Under the pieces are notes generated by a model. It made no database searches. It was not told the origin of the DNA and saw only the letters and a program-made list of their open reading frames with translations. A program made the position numbers and the translations under genes. Of a DNA stretch of 50,717 nt, positions 17,391-27,815 are shown piece after piece. Source of the stretch: Billgrantia saliphila (GTDB taxonomy: Bacteria; Pseudomonadota; Gammaproteobacteria; Pseudomonadales; Halomonadaceae); assembly GCF_002930105.1 (NCBI RefSeq), contig NZ_PJRN01000021.1:1-50717 (forward strand), in the 5' to 3' direction. Each line of letters starts with the position of its first letter. Position 1 is the first letter of the stretch.

Positions 17391-18401
17391 TCAATCTTCT
17401 GCAGCCTCTTCGAGCTCCTCGGGGTCCAAGCCGGCGAAGAGCTCCTCAAGGTAATCGTGACGTTCCTGCCACATCTCGCGCAGCTCTTCACGCCCCATGA
17501 CCCGCATGGGAGAGCCGCCGTCCTTCAACTGGGCCTGGACCTCTTCATCGTTGAACATTTCGACCGCTCCTTCCGAGAGCTTCTCAAGGATCTCTTCGGA
17601 TACCCCAGAGCGAGTCATCAAGCCGCGGAAGTTGACGCTGGAGTCATCGATGTCGTAGCCGGCTTCCTGGAAAGTCGGAACGTCGGGGAGAAAATCCTCA
17701 TCGCGCTCAAGATCGGCGATGCCGAGAATCTTCAGCCGGTCCTGGCTGCGGTAGGCATCCGACAGGTTGTTAAAACCCGCCATGACCTGTCCGCCCTGTA
17801 CGAAGCGAAGCGCATCGACCCCGCCGGAGGTGGGCACATACCGGAGCTCAATGCCAGCTTCATTTTCCAACTGCAGGGTGGCGATATGGTGGCCGACGAA
17901 CAGACCCGCGCCAGAGACAGTGACGCGCCCCGGGTTTTCCCTGGCATACTCGACAAGATCATCGATGGTATCGAAGGGGCTGTCGCGGCCAACGATAAGT
18001 ACTGCGGGGTCCACCCCCCAGTTGGCAATGGGTTCCAGGTTGTCGAGGTTATAATGCGTGTCGTACATCTGCGACTGGGCAATGAAGTGCGGCACATTAT
18101 ATGCGGCAATGTCATAGCCTTCATCGCGGCCATTTTGCACCAGATAGTTCCAGCCTACCTGGCCACCCGCTCCTGGCCGGTTGACGATCACCATTGGCTC
18201 GCCGAGGTACTCCTCCGCTTTGGAGGTTGCGATGCGCGCCTGAAAGTCAGTGGCACCTCCTGCCGAGTAGGAAACAATCACATTGATGGGGTTATTCGGA
18301 TAATCCTCTGCCGCCCAGGCGGCGCCGCTGGCAACAGCCAGCGTACCCGCTACCATGCCGGCCAGAAGGGGGGTATTGAGGAGTTGGCGCTTGTTGTTCA
18401 T
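17391..18401 (-). CDS. tctC: TTT transporter periplasmic binding protein (TctC/Bug family)
   Basis: A 336-residue periplasmic solute-binding protein. The signal peptide covers about residues 1-30 and ends at AAWA. Bug-family blocks follow: YPNNPINVIVSYSAGGATD (part VSYSAGGATDFQARI), VNRPGAGGQVGWNYL, and LPDVPTFQEAGYD. In this family the GG-T-D segment and the PGAGG loop bind the carboxylate of the ligand. The ATG at 18401 has AAGGAG 7 bases upstream and starts the signal peptide; the open frame continues 50 codons further without similarity. The C-terminus is very acidic. With tctA and tctB it forms a complete tripartite tricarboxylate-type transporter; here the likely substrate is sulfoacetate or a related sulfonate (inference). 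Confidence 0.85.
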   Translation of the reverse strand: MNNKRQLLNTPLLAGMVAGTLAVASGAAWAAEDYPNNPINVIVSYSAGGATDFQARIATSKAEEYLGEPMVIVNRPGAGGQVGWNYLVQNGRDEGYDIAAYNVPHFIAQSQMYDTHYNLDNLEPIANWGVDPAVLIVGRDSPFDTIDDLVEYARENPGRVTVSGAGLFVGHHIATLQLENEAGIELRYVPTSGGVDALRFVQGGQVMAGFNNLSDAYRSQDRLKILGIADLERDEDFLPDVPTFQEAGYDIDDSSVNFRGLMTRSGVSEEILEKLSEGAVEMFNDEEVQAQLKDGGSPMRVMGREELREMWQERHDYLEELFAGLDPEELEEAAED

Positions 18402-18439
18402 GTCAGTGCTCCTTGAGGGTGGGGTTGTTATTTTCTTTG

Positions 18440-18892
18440 TTAAACCAGGATTCCGCTGGGAACCTGGACTCGGAGTACAGTTACGAAGATCAGGTAAAGC
18501 ACTCCCAGGAAGAGTGCCGCAATGGCGGCACCGCGAATGGCCCCGTGCCAACTAAATCGCTGCGGGGTGTAAATCTGCGTGATGAGGAAGAATGCCAGGA
18601 AGGAGGTTGTAAAGAAGCCCAGCCATCCCATGACCAGTAGGAAGCCAAACAGAATCAGCAACAACGGCCAGATCCCGCCCCACGGGATCGGTTCTTCGTC
18701 GACGGTGGTAATCGGCTGACGAGGCACCAGCGCCAGCAGGACGAGAATGGCGGCACACAACACGGCACCAATGGCCGCCAGCTGCGGAAATTCGTACCCC
18801 GGCACGCTGGGCATGAAGGAGACGGTTGCCAGGCCGACCGCTACCAGCAGGGCACCCAGAGCAGTCAAGCGGTGCTTACGATGGCTCGTCAT
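18440..18892 (-). CDS. tctB: TTT transporter small membrane subunit (TctB)
   Basis: A 150-residue membrane protein with four hydrophobic segments (about residues 8-28, 36-55, 76-106 and 120-145), the usual size and layout of TctB. Its ATG overlaps the tctA stop codon by 4 bases, so translation is coupled. TctB assists TctA in sodium- or proton-driven uptake of the substrate delivered by TctC. Confidence 0.82.
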   Translation of the reverse strand: MTSHRKHRLTALGALLVAVGLATVSFMPSVPGYEFPQLAAIGAVLCAAILVLLALVPRQPITTVDEEPIPWGGIWPLLLILFGFLLVMGWLGFFTTSFLAFFLITQIYTPQRFSWHGAIRGAAIAALFLGVLYLIFVTVLRVQVPSGILV

Positions 18893-20418
18893 GACTTCAC
18901 CTCCACAGTACGTCCGGACGACTGGCCACGCTGACGCGAACGCACCTTAAACTCAGCGACGATGCTGTAACCGATGGAAAGAACACAGAGCGCAACCAGG
19001 AATATATTGATGCCGCCCGTGAAGAAGTACTGGAAGGTGCCGTCCATAGCCTGGCCAAGCATTTGCCCTTGGAGAAAGTTGGTTTCGGCAATCGGCCCCA
19101 GAATAATACCGAGCACGACAGGACCGGGGCCGAAACCGAAGCGCATGGCAAAGTACATGGCACAACCCATCGTCATCATTATCATCACGTCAGAAACACT
19201 GTTCTGAACGCTGTAGGTGCCAAAGACTGCCAGCACCGCTACCGCAGCAGCCATATGATGCTTGGGTATGCGAATGACATATTTACTGAAACGGCTGATG
19301 TAGAGCCCGAACACCACCATCAGGACTTGGCTTACCAGCAACGCGCCCATGAAGGTCCACGCTATCGAGGCGTGTTGGGTGAACAGGTCCGGTCCGGGGA
19401 AAAGCCCCTGGATCAACAACCCGCCCAGCAGTACGGCAGCTGTCGGGCTTCCGGGAATCCCCAGCGACAGCATGGGCACCAGTGATGCCCCAACCATGGA
19501 GTTGTTGGCACTCTCCGAGGTTATCACGCCTTCCGGCTCGCCCTTGCCGAACGCTTCAGGGTTCTTGCTGAACTTCTTGTTCTGGTCATAGGCGATCAGC
19601 CCGGCAATTTGCCCACCGGCGCCGGGAATCAGTCCGACCAGTGTGCCTACGATACTTCCGATACTCAGCGCGCGAACCTTGGACAAGTTATACACCACTG
19701 ACGTCCAGACTAGACGCTGCTCCATGCCGAAGGCCTCCTTGCCACGCCCGCGGCGAGATTCTTCCACCATCTGGAAGACTTGGGGAATGGCAAAGAGTCC
19801 AATCAGCGCTGGAATAATGGTGACGCCACCCTGCAGGTGCTCAGTGAAAACGAAGCGTTCGGTGCCTGCCACGGGATTGAAGCCGATCAACGAAATCCAG
19901 ACCCCGACGGCACCGGCAAGCAGGCCCTTGAGCACCGAGGTACTTCCCAACGAGCCAATCACCGTAATCCCGAGGATCGCGATCCAGAACAGCTCGGATG
20001 GACCGAAACGCAGGGCGAAGCCTGCCAGCAACGGGGTGAAGAAGATCAGCACCAGCACCCCGATCACGCCTCCCACGCCGGAACTGATGAAGCAGTAATG
20101 GAGCGCTTCCGTTGCGCGACCGTTCCTGGCCATGGGATGGCCGTCGAGCATGGTCGCTATGTTGGCTGGCGCGCCGGGTATGTTTACCAGGATGGCGCTC
20201 ACGGCACCTCCCGCCACCGTTGCGGTATACAACACCCCAAGCAGAATCAGCCCGGAAGTGGCATCCATCTGGAAGGTAAAGGGAATGAGCAAGGCTACCG
20301 CCATGGTAGGGCTGAGACCTGGGGTAGCCCCGAGCAGCAGCCCAACCACAGTCCCGGCGATGAGTATCGTCAGGTTCCAGCCGCTCAGTACCTGTGGTAG
20401 GTATTGGATTAACTCCAC
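18889..20418 (-). CDS. tctA: TTT transporter large permease (TctA)
   Basis: A 509-residue, 10-12 helix permease. Family blocks are GLLLGATPGLSPTMAVALLIPFTF (parts GATPGLSPTMAVALL), VNIPGAPANIATMLDGHPMA (part NIPGAPANIATMLDG), and GLIPGAGGQIAGLIAYDQNKKFSK (parts PGAGGQIAGLIAY). These are the two internally repeated substrate-site motifs of TctA. Translation starts at GTG with GAGGAGGAG about 11 bases before it. It is the first gene of the tctABC-sauST-usp operon and faces the GntR regulator across a 399-base spacer. The substrate is inferred from sauS and sauT downstream. Confidence 0.88.
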   Translation of the reverse strand: MELIQYLPQVLSGWNLTILIAGTVVGLLLGATPGLSPTMAVALLIPFTFQMDATSGLILLGVLYTATVAGGAVSAILVNIPGAPANIATMLDGHPMARNGRATEALHYCFISSGVGGVIGVLVLIFFTPLLAGFALRFGPSELFWIAILGITVIGSLGSTSVLKGLLAGAVGVWISLIGFNPVAGTERFVFTEHLQGGVTIIPALIGLFAIPQVFQMVEESRRGRGKEAFGMEQRLVWTSVVYNLSKVRALSIGSIVGTLVGLIPGAGGQIAGLIAYDQNKKFSKNPEAFGKGEPEGVITSESANNSMVGASLVPMLSLGIPGSPTAAVLLGGLLIQGLFPGPDLFTQHASIAWTFMGALLVSQVLMVVFGLYISRFSKYVIRIPKHHMAAAVAVLAVFGTYSVQNSVSDVMIMMTMGCAMYFAMRFGFGPGPVVLGIILGPIAETNFLQGQMLGQAMDGTFQYFFTGGINIFLVALCVLSIGYSIVAEFKVRSRQRGQSSGRTVEVKS

Positions 20419-20817
20419 GAGACTACTCCTCCTCTGCTAGCCCAATCCGCGTCGGGCGTTACTTGTTATATGAGGAACTGCCGATTGCAAGTCATGTACA
20501 TAACCTATCTAACGTACTAGACTAGAGATCAGGGGACTGTCAACGACAGGCATGCTAACTCTTACAGGGGGAGTGCAGGACAAGACATCAGTCAAGCAGG
20601 CCGCGTAAAAGGCAAGAGCATGTTTTTACGTATTTAATGTCATAATTTCGGCCAGCCGCTCGACCTGGCCGACGGATACAAAATGAGACACAAATTCTGA
20701 TGAAAGGACGAGTATCCCATCACCCGCAAGGGATCTGTGTTGTACGGTAATATGTATCCACACGATGGCAGCACGCCCGTCACTGCGGCATGAGCGCCTC
20801 AACGGGAACCGAAGACC
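20419..20817. promoter_or_regulatory. Divergent regulatory region between tctA and the GntR regulator
   Basis: A 399-base AT-richer stretch without a gene. It holds a 14-base near-perfect palindrome centred on ATGTACAT at 20491-20504 (GTC and AAC flanks, 12 of 14 positions symmetric), a CTA-N6-TAG element CTAACGTACTAG at 20509-20520, and an overlapping CTAGACTAG at 20517-20525. These cluster 70-110 bases before the tctA start, where a repressor of the GntR/HutC type would be expected to bind. No RNA gene was recognised in the rest of the region. Confidence 0.45.
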
Positions 20818-21627
20818 ATGCAGCTGGATGCTAAACGTGAGGAAAACGCCGTGTATATGGAGACACCCCCCGAGGCCGATCGGTTGAACCTGTTCACTTC
20901 AACTCCACTCGAGGCGATCAAGGGCAAGCCGCTCTACCGCGTCGTCGAAGATCACATTCGGACCCTTATCAATACCGGCCGACTTGTCCCCGGTGACCTA
21001 ATTCCCTCTGAATCACAGCTTGCAAAGGCCTTGGGAGTCAGCCCCGGTACCGTAAAGAAAGCCATTACCAACCTCGTCTGGGAGCGGTTGCTGTTCAGAC
21101 ACCAGGGGAAAGGGACCTACGTCTCTCGAATCGACTTCGAGAAAAGCTTGTTTCGATTTTTCTCATATGGTGATGCCGAAGGTCGCTCGATCCGCATTCA
21201 GAAAACAACGACCGCTCGCTGCCGGCAACCCGGTCCCAAAGATATTTGCAGACGACTTGGCGTAGCAGAAGGCTCGGAACTTGTCTACATTGAGCGCTTG
21301 GGCTCGATAGGAGACCAGCCCATTCTGGTCGAATATTCTTGGTGGCCAGCCACCGTAGTACCAGGACTTGAAAATGAAAACATCCACATCCCGGATTTCC
21401 TCTATGCCTTGGTGCTTGACCAATACGGTGTACCGATCTTGCGGGCCCAGGAAACACTCACCGCCGATGCCGCTGATGCCAAAACAGCCAAGATGATCGG
21501 TATTGCTGAAGGGACGCCGGTCGTCGTCCTCAAGCGTACGACATACACGACGGGGGATCGGATCGTGGAGGTGAGGACCACCAAGGGCAGAGCCGATCGT
21601 TTCAGTTACAAAACTGAAATTCCTTAG
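20818..21627 (+). CDS. GntR-family (HutC subfamily) regulator with UTRA domain
   Basis: A 269-residue regulator. The winged helix-turn-helix is at about residues 38-105 with PSESQLAKALGVSPGTVKKA and the wing FRHQGKGTYVSR. The remaining part is a UTRA ligand-binding domain with VYIERLGSIGDQPILVEYSWW (part ERLGSIGDQPILVE) and the closing R-T-T-Y-T-T-G-D pattern. UTRA domains bind small effectors, here presumably the transported sulfonate or its CoA or aldehyde product. The start at 20818 is uncertain; an in-frame ATG at 20857 is nearly as good. Divergent placement makes it the likely regulator of tctABC-sauST. It is the last intact gene before the broken mobile elements. Confidence 0.85.
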   Translation: MQLDAKREENAVYMETPPEADRLNLFTSTPLEAIKGKPLYRVVEDHIRTLINTGRLVPGDLIPSESQLAKALGVSPGTVKKAITNLVWERLLFRHQGKGTYVSRIDFEKSLFRFFSYGDAEGRSIRIQKTTTARCRQPGPKDICRRLGVAEGSELVYIERLGSIGDQPILVEYSWWPATVVPGLENENIHIPDFLYALVLDQYGVPILRAQETLTADAADAKTAKMIGIAEGTPVVVLKRTTYTTGDRIVEVRTTKGRADRFSYKTEIP

Positions 21628-21690
21628 CGTATTTTCTGGCAAGGGGGTGAAGCCAATATACGTCCCGTTGGTCATACATTGCGCTGAAGC

Positions 21691-21951
21691 TTGGAGCCGG
21701 TGATCTCCCCAAGCACTGAGCGCAAGATTCGCCGTCGTCGGTGTTCCGACCCTGCCTTCAAGGTCAAAATCGTGTCGGCCTGCCTGCAGGGCGATGCCCC
21801 AATTGCCCAGGTCGTGCTGCAGCCTGGAGTGAACATCAACTTCGTCCGTGAGGCCAAGCGCAAAGCTGGTAAATTATATTCCGTTGGCCGGGGTTCTAGT
21901 ATGCCCCAGCTCGGTATCGAAGTATTACTCTACGATAAAAGTAGCGCTTAG
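21691..21951 (+). pseudogene. IS66-type TnpA (OrfA) remnant
   Basis: An 86-codon open stretch with no proper start codon (TTG). Residues about 10-58 (IRRRRCSDPAFKVKIVSACL and GVNINFVREAKRKA) resemble the N-terminal helix-turn-helix of IS66-family OrfA proteins, in which the pattern is RRR-x-S-x-EFK and HG-INANL. The similarity stops after about residue 60 and the rest reads as unrelated, AT-richer sequence. The transposase gene is missing, so this is a decayed insertion-sequence fragment. It sits between the GntR regulator and the integrase remnant. Confidence 0.5.
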
Positions 21952-22037
21952 CAGTTTTCCCTTCCGCAAGCAGACAAGGAATTTGGTTGACGCGCGCCTA
22001 ACATACAGCGAGTTGAAAAACTCTACTCATTTGAGCA

Positions 22038-22928
22038 TTACAAACTATCTAAGCGCTGGGTTAGCCATTCACAGAGAAATGGCGAGTCCTCTCCGATGAA
22101 GTCCAGTTCGCTCTCGTCTTTAAACCAGTTTTCAATCTCCCGGCTGGTTAACCGCCCCGCCGCACACTGCCGTGCCAGTACGCTACCGTCGTCCAGGCGA
22201 ACGACGCCATTAAAGCGCAGGATCTGCTTGGGCATCTCATGTAATAACGCACTCACCTCATTCATAACCATGGCAGACTCGCGCTTCCAGCTGAGCGTCT
22301 CGAGCCCCAGGGCATTGATGCTCGTCGCCGTGGAGAGACCTGAACGCACGGGGCGAAACTTAGGCGCCTCGCTCCAGCGAACAGCCGCTTCTCCTCGTCG
22401 GGGCTCAGGCGCCGATCTCGCCCCTCCCCCGGGCTGGGCTTGCGGATGTTCTGGACGGGGTTGTAGGTCAGGCCCAGGCCCCATCCCTGGATAGCGACAG
22501 TGCAAAGATGGCCGAGCAGGGCGAGTTCCAGGCGCACGGTATTGGGGCTGATGGGCTGCCCCCCTGCGTCCCAGGCTGTTGAGCCGCGTGTCGCGGTAGC
22601 TGGCGATAAGTTCCGGCGTTAGTGCCGCAAGGGAGTACTTCCCCAACTGCTCGATCAGCGTGTTCGCCTTGTGGCGTTCGCACTTCTGGGTGCTGGGCTT
22701 CTTGGTGGGGGTGATGTCGGCCAGGTAGCGCTTGAGTGCCGCTTCCAGCGTCATCCGCTCCGAGGCGCTGCGCTGGGTATAGACACCGCGCACCATCTCG
22801 TCTTCGGTGCGGCGTGCCCAGTCCTGGGCGTCGCGCTTGGTGCGGAAGGTCTTGGCGGTAGTGGGCCAGCCGGTCTTGCGGATGACGACTTTCCAGCTAC
22901 CAGAGGGGGTCTTGACGATGCTGGCCAT
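22038..22928 (-). pseudogene. Broken, chimeric tyrosine-type phage integrase
   Basis: The 296-codon frame starts as a site-specific integrase: ASIVKTPSGSWKVVIRKTGW, FRTKRDAQDWARRTEDEM, then the core-binding domain TLEAALKRYL to ELIASYRDTRLNSLGRRG. Near 22,562 the integrase reading jumps to another minus-strand frame, where VRLELALLGHLCTVAIQGWG and RDRRLSPDEEKRLFAGA continue until about 22,370. The catalytic domain with the R-H-R-Y residues is absent. The last 90 codons (NALGLETLSWKRES to the stop at 22,038) look like the C-terminus of a different, unrecognised protein. So there is at least one frameshift and one deletion or fusion. The start faces the nearby tRNA, 98 bases from its 3' end, as in tRNA-integrated islands. 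Confidence 0.7.
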
Positions 22929-22957
22929 GTAAATCTCCAGGGGGCTGAAGGATCGGC

Positions 22958-22976
22958 ACTGTACCGAAACTGTACC
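22958..22976. repeat. Short direct repeat upstream of the integrase
   Basis: ACTGTACC occurs twice with a GAA spacer (22958-22965 and 22969-22976), an 11-base period that places both copies on the same face of the helix. It lies between the integrase start and the tRNA, where integrase arm or excisionase sites are expected. Function is inferred from position. Confidence 0.35.
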
Positions 22977-23025
22977 CTTGGAACATGGGACTCACCAGGG
23001 AGAATTGCTAACGCCCTGATTTTAA

Positions 23026-23102
<77 letters not shown>

Positions 23103-23236
23103 TGCATTGCGCCGCCGTATGATAGCGAAAGGCACTGGGCGAGGCCAGAGGCCGATGTGTTGGATTTACCGTTCGGGCACTTCCCGGCGTTCGGCGTGTC
23201 TCGGGAAGAGTGCCATCGCCAGGAGACGCTCCGCCC

Positions 23237-23839
23237 ATGAAACGCCTTTCCTCTGCTTTATCGCTGACTGCCCTGGGTGCCTCCACCCTGCTGCTCGCCC
23301 TGCCGGCATTGGCCTGGGAGCTCGAGCCGGAGCGCTCGCGTGTGTCGGCCACGGTGATGCAGATCACCCCCGACGGCCCCGTTCCCCGCCAGCACGAGGT
23401 GCGTCGGCTGGTCGGCAGTGCCGACGAGGACGGCACCCTGCGCCTACCGCTGAGCCTCAACCAGAGCGATGTGATCGAGCGGCTCGGGTCATTGCCGCCG
23501 TGGCTTTCAGGGCTGACCCAACGCCCCCTGGCCACGCTGACCACTCAATTTCCGCCGGAGCGATTGGAACGCCTGGCGGTGGGCGAGTCGCTGGTGGAAA
23601 CCCTGACGCTCAAGGTTGAGTCGGGCAATGCCATGCGGGAGGAGTCGCTGCCGGTGCGCTTCACCAAGACGGCCCAAGGCCAGGTGCAGGTGACCAATGC
23701 CGAACGCGTGGCGCTGGACGGTCGCACCCTGATGGCCGACCCCACCCTGCGCTCCGTGCTGCTGTTGCTCGGCTACGAGCAGATCGGCGACGAGGTGCCG
23801 GTCACCCTCGACGCGATGCTGGTGCAACCAGAGACTTGA
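23237..23839 (+). CDS. YceI-like periplasmic protein
   Basis: A 200-residue exported protein. A signal peptide covers about residues 1-26 (MKRLSSALSLTALGASTLLL and a cleavage near ALAW). The mature part opens WELEPERSRVSATVMQI, similar to the W-x-LDP-x-HS start of YceI-like lipid-binding beta-barrels, and contains a long amphipathic beta-rich body. Conservation to classical YceI appears weak. The ATG at 23237 starts the signal peptide and has AGGAG about 12 bases upstream; a frame opening at 23210 has no better site. It probably is a single-gene unit between the tRNA and the convergent ABC exporter. Confidence 0.6.
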   Translation: MKRLSSALSLTALGASTLLLALPALAWELEPERSRVSATVMQITPDGPVPRQHEVRRLVGSADEDGTLRLPLSLNQSDVIERLGSLPPWLSGLTQRPLATLTTQFPPERLERLAVGESLVETLTLKVESGNAMREESLPVRFTKTAQGQVQVTNAERVALDGRTLMADPTLRSVLLLLGYEQIGDEVPVTLDAMLVQPET

Positions 23840-23866
23840 TGTCTCTTAGTCGGTAGCGAGCCCTGC

Positions 23867-25672
<1,806 letters not shown>

Positions 25673-25734
25673 GAGGAATCCCTTTCGAACAAGAGTCGCA
25701 GCTTACCGGGTCAGGCGGCTGACACCAAGACGAA

Positions 25735-25766
25735 GCCGGGCCGCCCGAGATGATTGGGGGCCCGGC
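25735..25766 (-). terminator. Hairpin between TonB receptor gene and ABC exporter gene
   Basis: GCCGGGCC pairs with GGCCCGGC around a 16-base loop, 31 bases after the TonB receptor stop codon on the minus strand. No T-run follows in either direction, so it may only partly terminate or protect the upstream transcript. Confidence 0.35.
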
Positions 25767-25796
25767 TCGTGTCGTGCCGCTATGCCTGGGGCTTGA

Positions 25797-27773
25797 TCAG
25801 AAGGCCACGTTGAGGCTCAGCCACACGCGACGACCGTCTTCCACGTAGCCGTATTCGTCGTAATCGATCTCTTCGTCGAAGAGATTGTAGATCCCGGCGT
25901 TGACCTTGGTGGTGGGAGTCAGCTGAAAGCCGATGCCCGCGTCCACGAAGGTGTAGGACGGCGCCACGATGTCGCTCTGGGAAGGGCCGGTGTTGGGCTG
26001 GCTCTCCTCGCCGCGATAGGTCACCTTGGTCCACTGGCTGAGCCGGCCGGTGACCTGCCAGTCGAGCGACAGTGAAGCCTGGTGCCTGGGCAGCTGGGTC
26101 AACGGTTCGCCCTGGTACTCGCCGCTCTTCTGCTCGGAGTCGGTAAAGGTGTAGCTGCCGGTCAGGTCGAGCGCATCGCCCAGCGGTGTGGTCAACGAAA
26201 GCTCGACGCCCCGGGTCACCGCCTCGTCGACGTTGATCCGATAGGTAGGATCGCTTCCGAACTGGTTGGGCCCGGCGTCACAGATATCGACGGGACAGGC
26301 CACACGCGTGATCTTGTCCTTGAAGTCGTTGTGGAACAGGGTCACGCCACCGTTCAGGCCGCTGGCATCGCCATACAGCAGGGCCAATTCCTTGTTAAGC
26401 GAGGTCTCCGGTTCGAGATCGGGGTTGCCGTAGACATCGCCGCCGCGGCTGGTCTGCCCCCAGTCCGCGGTGATCTCGCGCAGGTTGGGCGAACGGAAGC
26501 CGGTCGAGACACCGCCCTTGAGGGTCCACACGGGCGACAGATTCCACACGCTATAGAGGCGCGGACTGACGTGGCTGCCGTAGTTCTCGTCGTCATCCAG
26601 ACGCACGCCGCCGGTCAGCGACCAGGTTGGGGTCAGCCACCATTCGTCTTCGGCGAACAGCGCCCATTGGCTGTTCTCCACGTGGGTGCGATCGGAGATC
26701 TGGTTGGTGGTGGCGTCGTCGAGCGACTCCTCTTCGTAGTCCGCACCCAGGGTCAGCATATGATCGCCCAGCGGCAGCACGAGGCTGGTCCGGGCCGTGG
26801 TATTGGTGATCTCGATCTCGCGGGCGCGGTTCTCGCTCACTTCGCGCTGCACGTAGGTCTCGCTGGTGCCCACGCTCCAGCGGCCTGTGTGGGAGAGTGC
26901 GAGCTGCTCATGGGTGTATTCGCCGAAACTGTCGGAGCAGCCACCGCGGCAGCCTTCGGTCGGTGCTGTGCGGCCCATCAGCGAGCGTCGTTCCTGATGG
27001 GTGCGCCCGGCTTCGAGGGCGAAGTCGTGGTTGTCATTCGGCGTGAAGGTCAGGCGCCCGGTCAGGCTCTGCAACTGCTTGTCCTCGTAGCCATAGAGGA
27101 CATCGTCCTCATCGCGCTGCGAGGCGCGACCGTAGAGCTGCAGCCCCAGGCGGTCCTGCACCAGCGGACCGCTGAGGTAGAAATTGCCCTGGCGGCTGTC
27201 GCCCGAGTCGTCGCTCTGCTGCAGCACTGTGTCGAGCTGCACCTCGCCATGCCACTCCCGCGCGACCTTGCGTGTGATGACGTTGATGACCCCGCCGATG
27301 GCATCTGAGCCGTACAGCGTTGACATGGGCCCACGGATCACCTCGATGCGCTCGATCGAGGCAAGCGGCGGCATCCAGTCCTGCTCGAAGCCGGCGCTAC
27401 CGTTGGGACGTGTCTCGCGAGTGTTGCGCACGCGCCCGTCGACCATCAGCAGCGTGTACTGGGAGGGCATGCCGCGAATGGTGATATCGGCACCGTTGTC
27501 GCCCGCCCCGCCACCGGTCACGATCACGCCCGGCACGTCGCGCAGCGCATCGGTCACGTCTTGATAGTGACGAGCCTGCAGCTGCTCGCGGGTGATCACG
27601 CTGATCGAGGCGGGAGCATTCTGCAGCTGCTGCTCGTATCCCGCCGCGGTCACCACCACGGTACCGAGCTGCTGGGTTTCCTGGGCGACACTCGGCGAGG
27701 CGGCCACGGAGAACAGGGTTCCCACGACAAGGGGGCGGCAGGCATGTAACGCGACAAGTCGAGACGGCGACAC
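25797..27773 (-). CDS. TonB-dependent outer-membrane receptor (siderophore type)
   Basis: A 658-residue outer-membrane receptor. A signal peptide of about 30 residues (to SPSVAQ) is followed by a TonB box-like GTVVVTA, a plug domain with PASISVITREQL, GADITIRGMPSQYTLLMVDG (part IRGMPSQYTLLMVDG) and IERIEVIRGPMSTLYGSDAIGGVINVIT (parts IRGPMSTLYGSDAIGG), then a beta-barrel ending in NVAF with the terminal phenylalanine needed for insertion. It resembles CirA/FepA-like catecholate receptors. Two cysteine pairs are in extracellular-loop positions. Translation starts at GTG with GAGGAG before it. A Fur box overlaps the promoter region, so iron repression is likely. The exact ligand cannot be read from the sequence. 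Confidence 0.88.
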   Translation of the reverse strand: MSPSRLVALHACRPLVVGTLFSVAASPSVAQETQQLGTVVVTAAGYEQQLQNAPASISVITREQLQARHYQDVTDALRDVPGVIVTGGGAGDNGADITIRGMPSQYTLLMVDGRVRNTRETRPNGSAGFEQDWMPPLASIERIEVIRGPMSTLYGSDAIGGVINVITRKVAREWHGEVQLDTVLQQSDDSGDSRQGNFYLSGPLVQDRLGLQLYGRASQRDEDDVLYGYEDKQLQSLTGRLTFTPNDNHDFALEAGRTHQERRSLMGRTAPTEGCRGGCSDSFGEYTHEQLALSHTGRWSVGTSETYVQREVSENRAREIEITNTTARTSLVLPLGDHMLTLGADYEEESLDDATTNQISDRTHVENSQWALFAEDEWWLTPTWSLTGGVRLDDDENYGSHVSPRLYSVWNLSPVWTLKGGVSTGFRSPNLREITADWGQTSRGGDVYGNPDLEPETSLNKELALLYGDASGLNGGVTLFHNDFKDKITRVACPVDICDAGPNQFGSDPTYRINVDEAVTRGVELSLTTPLGDALDLTGSYTFTDSEQKSGEYQGEPLTQLPRHQASLSLDWQVTGRLSQWTKVTYRGEESQPNTGPSQSDIVAPSYTFVDAGIGFQLTPTTKVNAGIYNLFDEEIDYDEYGYVEDGRRVWLSLNVAF

Positions 27774-27793
27774 GGGATTCTCCTCACACTCGG

Positions 27794-27815
27794 GATAATG
27801 ATAATGAATCTCATT
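27794..27815. promoter_or_regulatory. Fur box upstream of the TonB receptor
   Basis: GATAATGATAATGAATCTCATT matches the Fur consensus of two inverted GATAAT-type units, with the left half exact and the right half in CTCATT. It lies 20 bases before the GTG start of the receptor and points to repression when iron is plentiful. Confidence 0.7.

Noticed and set aside
17265..18416. A 383-codon plus-strand frame opposite tctC
   Set aside because: tctC has a signal peptide, ribosome binding site and Bug-family motifs; the opposite frame has none.
21848..22099. An 83-codon plus-strand frame across the IS and integrase remnants
   Set aside because: It crosses the decayed junction without a ribosome binding site or recognisable motif.
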